In this document: piece after piece, positions 59,466 to 64,000 of the stretch
How positions within the stretch are numbered: position 1 is the stretch's first letter
Layout of the letters: every line of letters starts with the position of its first letter
NCBI RefSeq assembly: GCF_905171765.1
Contig: NC_053391.1
Coordinates: 685,157,257 to 685,221,256 of the forward strand
Direction: 5' to 3'
DNA from: Bufo bufo
Taxonomy: Eukaryota; Chordata; Amphibia; Anura; Bufonidae
DNA: 64,000 nucleotides
Notes under the pieces: generated by a model
What the model saw: only the letters and a program-made list of their open reading frames with translations
What the model was told of the DNA's origin: nothing
Database searches by the model: none
Program-made: the position numbers and the translations under genes

Positions 59466-60335
59466 CAGATTCTTTTTATGGGATATCATAACTTAAGCAG
59501 AAGATCCATGATTCATAGATATGAAATGCTCCAGCATGGCTATAAAAGCCATACTTTAAGGATATGTTCACATTCCTGCTGTTTTCCAGTTCGCTATCAA
59601 GTTGCAGAGCTCTGCATTTTTCTGATTTCTCAGGGTACCGCCATGGATTCACAACAACCCCTTTTCACTCTATTTTGTTCTAATGCCTTTCATTGCCCAA
59701 AAAGAATTTCTTACAATAATATACTGAAATTCCAGAGCAGATTTTCTTTATGGGATGTCATATCTTAAGGAAAGGATTCATGATACACAGTAATATGAAA
59801 TGCAATAGAATGGCTAAAAAAGACATACTGTACTTTAGGGTATGTTTACAATCCAGCTTTCTAGTTAGCTCTGAGGCTGTAGGTCCTCATATTTCTCTGA
59901 TTATACTCATAGCAGCCCATAATGTCTGGATACATAGGGTACCGCCATGGGTTCACAGCAATATCCTTCTCACTCTATTTTGTTCTAATGTCGTTCATTG
60001 CCCAACAAGTGTTTCTCACAACATGATACTGAGATCTAAAGGCATGCTTTATCTTTGAGATGTCATGTCTTAAGGAAAAGAGCAAAATACACTTATACAG
60101 TATTAGTTGAAGGAGTATGGCTATAAAAGACATACTTTAAGGGTATGTTCACAATCCTGTTGTTTTCCAGTTTCTCTCAGGCTATAGTTTCTCACATTTC
60201 TATCCATAGAAGCCCATAAAGTTTGGATTTATAGGGTACCGCCATGGGTTCACACCAACCCCTTTTGCACTCTGTATTGTCCTAATGCCTTTTATTGCCC
60301 AACAAGTGATTCTCACAATATTGTGACATGTTAGT
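59466..60335. repeat. Three tandem copies of an about 285-bp unit
   Basis: Units begin near 59469, 59747 and about 60045. Each contains TTATGGGAT[A/G]TCAT or similar, TATGTTCACA, then GGGTACCGCCATGG and CTCTATTTTGTTCTAATG. They are diverged by point changes and small indels. Frames in it (for example from 59436) are not conserved between copies. Confidence 0.8.
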
Positions 60336-62117
60336 GATCTGATTATGACTCAAATACATACACATAGATTGTAGATATCCAAGGAAAGAATGCAGCTATT
60401 ACCATTGTCAACAAGTACATAGACACAGCAGATTGTATGAGGTTGTGTAAGCTTAGAGCACTAATAGGGGATTTCCAGAATTAGTAAAACATGGCATCAC
60501 TCCTATCCATGGTTTGTGTCTGGCATCCCAACTCAGATCCATTAAACTAATGGCATAATACAAAAAACAAGGTGTTAACAGGTGTGGCACTTCAAAAAAG
60601 CAGCCACTAACAACTTTTTGGATAATGTAATATATAGGGATAAGCGAATCGACTTCGGATGAAACATATCATCTTTTGTCATCTAACATATCTTTTGTTC
60701 CTTATCATGCTTCTTCATCAGGATTGCAATCACATGGAAAACCAATAGAAAAAAATGGAAGTAAAGAAACTGTGTCACTCAGAATCCAACTCATCCTGTA
60801 AAGTGGTGTAAAGGTGAGTCTGAGGTCAGGGGGGCTCCATCCAGTAGAAAAGTGCTGATCTCTTACTGTTGTGCAGCAACTGGTTTACTAGAGGGAAGGC
60901 AATGGGGTCTAAACACACCCCCTTGACCATCAAAGAGGGTTTCCATCAAAATAGTTATCAACTATCCTAAGGATAGGGTTTGTTTCTAATCGCCGATGAC
61001 CTAACTGCTGGGACCCCCACTGATCATAAGAATGGCACTCTATTATCCTCTGTTTGGAGTGGTGGTTTCAAATGTGCAGCACTGCTCCATTCAACCTGGC
61101 TATCTCTGTCAGTCCCACAGACTTTGAATGGAGCAATAGTGCACATGCATGACCAACGCTCCAAGTGGGGAACAATCTGTGGGGGTCCCAATGGTTAGGT
61201 GATAGGTGTTGATTATGGAAAAAGCATTAGGCATGGTAAATATTAACTAGTCTGATCCCTGGTCGTCTCAAAATCTGCCAGGTAGGTCCTTGAATGGAAA
61301 CATGTTGATTCTGCATTTGGTCTGTTAACATTAAAACCTGCATTGCTATGATGATATCCCAGGAATCAATGTAAAAGAATGGGCAGGGGCATTGTGTCTC
61401 TTGGAGCTCTTGAATGTGAATCACAGACATCTTTGACTAGAAAATTCAAGGGAGACACAAATTCTGCCTATCCTTTCTTTTGGCAATGGGTGTGGAACCA
61501 CTGTGTCAACCAACAGACTTGACTTTGGGCTACTCCTAAGAGCGTTATCATGGCAGTCCCCTGATTTTCACTCCTTAACCCCTATGTAGGGGAGCCACTA
61601 GGCTGCTACCTCTTGGAGAAGTCTCTGTATGATTGACAGATGATCCATAGTGGACAAGAGACAACGGTGCAGGGCACCAGAGGGGTTAGGCAAAATCGTA
61701 ATCGGGGACAAGCCTAGGTCAGGGCAGGTATTGTATGTGAAACACAGTAAATGGTCCAAGGTCAGGATGGGCAGCAAAGGGTCAATATGGAGGTCAGGCA
61801 CAGGTTAAGCTGCAGAGAGTCACAATCTAGGAAATGGGAGGAGAGTCAGTACATAGGCAGACAATAGAAACAGTACACTTTCACAGGATACTAGAAACCT
61901 AGTGATCTTATCGCCCAGACACCCTTCCACAGGGAAAGTGCCTTAAGTACCCCAAGTTAGACATCCGTAGGCTGGAGCCGATTAGGGTGTGTTCACTGCG
62001 CATTTTGGAACCGTAGGGAGCATGCACACTACTATATCTATTTGATTTTAATATGTTTTGTAGTTGAAGTTTTTTCTACTGTCACCTAATTTGAACTGAT
62101 GAGGAGCTTGGTAGAGG
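60336..62117. other. Intergenic upstream of the receptor, no gene seen
   Basis: About 1.8 kb. A fragment with GGGACCCCCACTGATCA (about 61010-61030) looks like a dispersed repeat. No promoter or upstream exon could be assigned with confidence; a 5' non-coding exon of the receptor may lie here or further left. Confidence 0.5.
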
Positions 62118-62198
62118 TTGAGTGCCCCAAGTCTTTGTCTTACTGGACATGAAGGCTTTAGAATTGTTAAAACTCTTTGTACTATTTCTATAATCTCC

Positions 62199-62219
62199 TT
62201 CCTCATTGACTTTTTCAGT
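62199..62219 (+). promoter_or_regulatory. Likely splice acceptor before the receptor coding exon
   Basis: A pyrimidine-rich tract (CTCCTTCCTCATTGACTTTTT) ends in CAG at 62217-62219, 15 bases before the ATG at 62235. P2Y receptor genes commonly have non-coding upstream exons and a single coding exon, which this fits. It also explains the odd hydrophobic stretch produced if translation is read from the upstream ATG at 62118. Confidence 0.65.
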
Positions 62220-62234
62220 CACTTGCCTTGCTCC

Positions 62235-63167
62235 ATGGATGACGATCTTGAAGAAAAGAACTTGACCTACCGATGTATCTTTGATGAAGACTTCAAGTAT
62301 ATCCTCCTTCCCGCGTCTTACGCTATTGTATTTGCCTTTGGCTTCATCCTCAACATCTTCTCCCTCTACATCTTCATATTTCGGATTCGTCCATGGAAAG
62401 TGGTCAACATTTTCATGTTCAACCTGGCGCTGTCAGACTTCCTGTACACTTTGTCTTTACCATTGTTGGCATATTATTACTCCAAAGCCAACGACTGGCC
62501 CTTCACTGAGCCCTTGTGCAAGATTGTCCGTTTCCTCTTCTATACCAGCATGTACTGTAGTATCCTCTTCTTACTGTGCATCACAATTTACCGATTCCTG
62601 GCGGTTTGCTACCCCATGCAGTTTCTACGTTGGGGCCACATCCGTTATGCAAGGATAGCCTCAGTTTGCATCTGGATTGTCGTGGTTGCCATGCAATCTC
62701 CTACGTTTTATTTCGTCACCATCTCCACCAGTGACAATCATAACAGCACCGTTTGCCACGATACCTCCAGCATTGAACTTTTTGACCAGTTTGTCAATTA
62801 CAACACCGTCAACCTGGCCTTGCTCTTCTGTGTCCCCTTCACCATTCTCATCTCTTGCAACTCCTACATGATTTATGTTCTCACCAAGCCAATGGAGAAC
62901 AACTCTCAGAACACCAAGTCCAAGAGGAAGTCCATCAAGATGATCATCACAGTAATGTTGGTCTTCATCATCTGTTTCCTGCCATTTCATGTCACCAGGA
63001 CTATGTACTACTATTTCCGTAAGGTGGACACTGCACCGTGTGCCACGTTAGAGGCGGTTAATGTGGCCTACAAATCAATGCGACCTTTGGCCAGCGCCAA
63101 CAGCTGCATTGACCCAATCTTGTACTTTCTAGTTTGGAGGTTCAGGTTAAGACCGAACAGTTCTTAA
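62235..63167 (+). CDS. P2Y2/P2Y4-like nucleotide receptor (GPCR)
   Basis: 310 residues from the ATG at 62235 (context TCCATGG). Class A receptor for extracellular nucleotides at the plasma membrane, inferred from the family. Seven helices at about 23-48, 56-80, 97-117, 140-163, 192-214, 234-257 and 275-299. Ligand-pocket residues of the P2Y group are present: Arg99 in TM3 (KIVRFLFYT), FHVTR in TM6 (251-255), and Lys280 and Arg283 in TM7 (YKSMRPLASANS). Cysteines 14/269 and 95/174 can form the two extracellular disulfides. N-glycosylation sites at Asn9 and Asn170. The DRY position reads IYRF (118-121). The C-terminal tail stops just after helix 8 (WRFRLRPNSS), shorter than typical P2Y2. It resembles P2Y2 and P2Y4 about equally by eye, so no symbol is given. 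Confidence 0.92.
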   Translation: MDDDLEEKNLTYRCIFDEDFKYILLPASYAIVFAFGFILNIFSLYIFIFRIRPWKVVNIFMFNLALSDFLYTLSLPLLAYYYSKANDWPFTEPLCKIVRFLFYTSMYCSILFLLCITIYRFLAVCYPMQFLRWGHIRYARIASVCIWIVVVAMQSPTFYFVTISTSDNHNSTVCHDTSSIELFDQFVNYNTVNLALLFCVPFTILISCNSYMIYVLTKPMENNSQNTKSKRKSIKMIITVMLVFIICFLPFHVTRTMYYYFRKVDTAPCATLEAVNVAYKSMRPLASANSCIDPILYFLVWRFRLRPNSS

Positions 63168-63560
63168 AATCTGTGAACTGATACAATGTTATGTATGACT
63201 ATTGTTATTATATAAACTGGTTTATTATACTTTTAATACATGTGCGGTAACTGTCCAAGGACCTTACATGCTTGGGACAAACAAGGTGACAAACTGTAGA
63301 CAACCAAGACCATCGGACATTGCAGGGCACCTGTAGTGTAGTGTAGTAGGGAGCATCAGCCTGCAAGATAGCACCACTGACCTGGGTTCATGTAGTTTAT
63401 TTGTTGCTCTCAGTTATTTCCATCAGTTATTGTAAGCCAAAACCAATAGTGAAGCCTCCTCAGATATAAGGTACAATGGAAAGATCTGGACCTGTTCGGG
63501 TTTTGGTTCACAATAACTGATAGAAATAACTGACTAAATAACTGATGTGTGAACTCTGCC
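63168..63560. other. 3' flank of the receptor
   Basis: Probable 3' untranslated region and downstream sequence. No canonical AATAAA was found in this stretch. A short inverted pair around CAGTTATT...AATAACTGA (about 63410-63545) is present. Confidence 0.45.
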
Positions 63561-63878
63561 TAAGGCTACATGCACACGAACGTGTTTTGGTTCCGCATCC
63601 GAGCCGCATTTTTTGCGGGTCGGGTGTGGACCCGTTCACTTCAATGGGGCCGCAAAAGATGCGGACAGCACTCCGTGTGCTGTCTGCATCAGTTGCTTCG
63701 TTCCGTGGTCCGCAAAAAAAATTGAACATGTCCTATTCTTGGCCGTTTTGCGGACAAGGATAGGCATTGTTACAATGGATCTGCAAAAAAACGGATGCCA
63801 TAAGGACGTCATCCGTTTTTTTGCGGATCTGCAATTTGAATACCGGAAAACACATACGGTCTTGTGCATCTAGCCTAA
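63561..63878. mobile_element. MITE I downstream of the receptor
   Basis: Termini TAAGGCTACATGCACACGAA and the end GTCTTGTGCATCTAGCCTA. The interior has CCGCAAAA and GGACGTCATCCG steps shared with the other copies. No coding; the short frames on both strands reflect the palindrome. 63879-64000 resembles a further dispersed repeat but is cut by the window end. Confidence 0.82.
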
Positions 63879-64000
63879 TCAGAATAAGAGTCTTGCAGGT
63901 CGGATACCTTTTAATGGCTATCAAAAATAGAAACAACAATGTTACATAGCAAGTTTTTGAGACAACTCACATCTGAAGAAACAGCACTATATATAAATAT

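Noticed and set aside
62118..62234. Extended N-terminus or signal peptide of the receptor
   Set aside because: A splice acceptor lies inside it, and the family has a short N-terminus beginning near the ATG at 62235.

Overview
This window looks like vertebrate nuclear DNA, most probably amphibian (frog); that is an inference. Three things point to it: the only recognisable host gene is a vertebrate P2Y receptor; hammerhead-bearing Penelope, DIRS, Ngaro, Tc1, CR1/L2 and Tx1/L1-type elements occur together; and palindromic MITEs are very dense. Nothing looks bacterial or plasmid-derived. Apart from the receptor at the right end, nearly everything is mobile or tandem DNA, much of it nested.

Layout. 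1-869 is a truncated Tc1-like transposon. About 1,010-21,332 is a 41-bp-unit minisatellite of roughly 220 units, split by an 11-kb Penelope-like element (PLE1, 3151-14336) that is flanked by a 13-bp duplication. PLE1 is itself split by a nearly complete DIRS retrotransposon (7792-12657) with inverted terminal repeats and an internal complementary region. PLE2 (about 21,622-24,803, minus strand) carries a solo LTR with a 5-bp duplication. 24,804-32,715 holds several MITE/hAT-like repeats and no gene. PLE3 (32,728-41,319, 12-bp flanking repeat) contains an intact Tc1-like transposon (transposase 34205-35227), two MITEs and a 5'-truncated Ngaro fragment (RNase H, tyrosine recombinase, SGNH hydrolase). 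41,430-49,180 has a degenerate minisatellite, a hAT-like element, an internally deleted CR1/L2-type LINE, and one Tx1/L1-type LINE inserted into another. 49,176-58,965 is repeat-dominated: a complex AT-rich repeat, a 334-bp near-perfect palindrome, a 92/97-bp satellite, a 24-bp minisatellite and a third block of the 41-bp minisatellite with a MITE inside a MITE. 62,235-63,167 is a one-exon P2Y2/P2Y4-like receptor preceded by a good splice acceptor.

The most coherent system is the three Penelope-like elements. Each has, in order, an antisense copy of its own 3' end, a sense RT body, and a sense 3' end. Each 3' end carries a hammerhead-ribozyme-like motif with a palindromic stem III. One motif (PLE3, 41186-41228) has all consensus core residues and pairs in stems I, II and III. 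One (PLE2) has the core but weak stem I. One (PLE1) has all stems but a changed core base. All the PLE coding regions are broken. The Tc1-like transposase at 34205-35227 is the only element protein that looks intact. Several insertions can be proved from the sequence, because removing the insert plus one target-site copy restores the interrupted reading frame.
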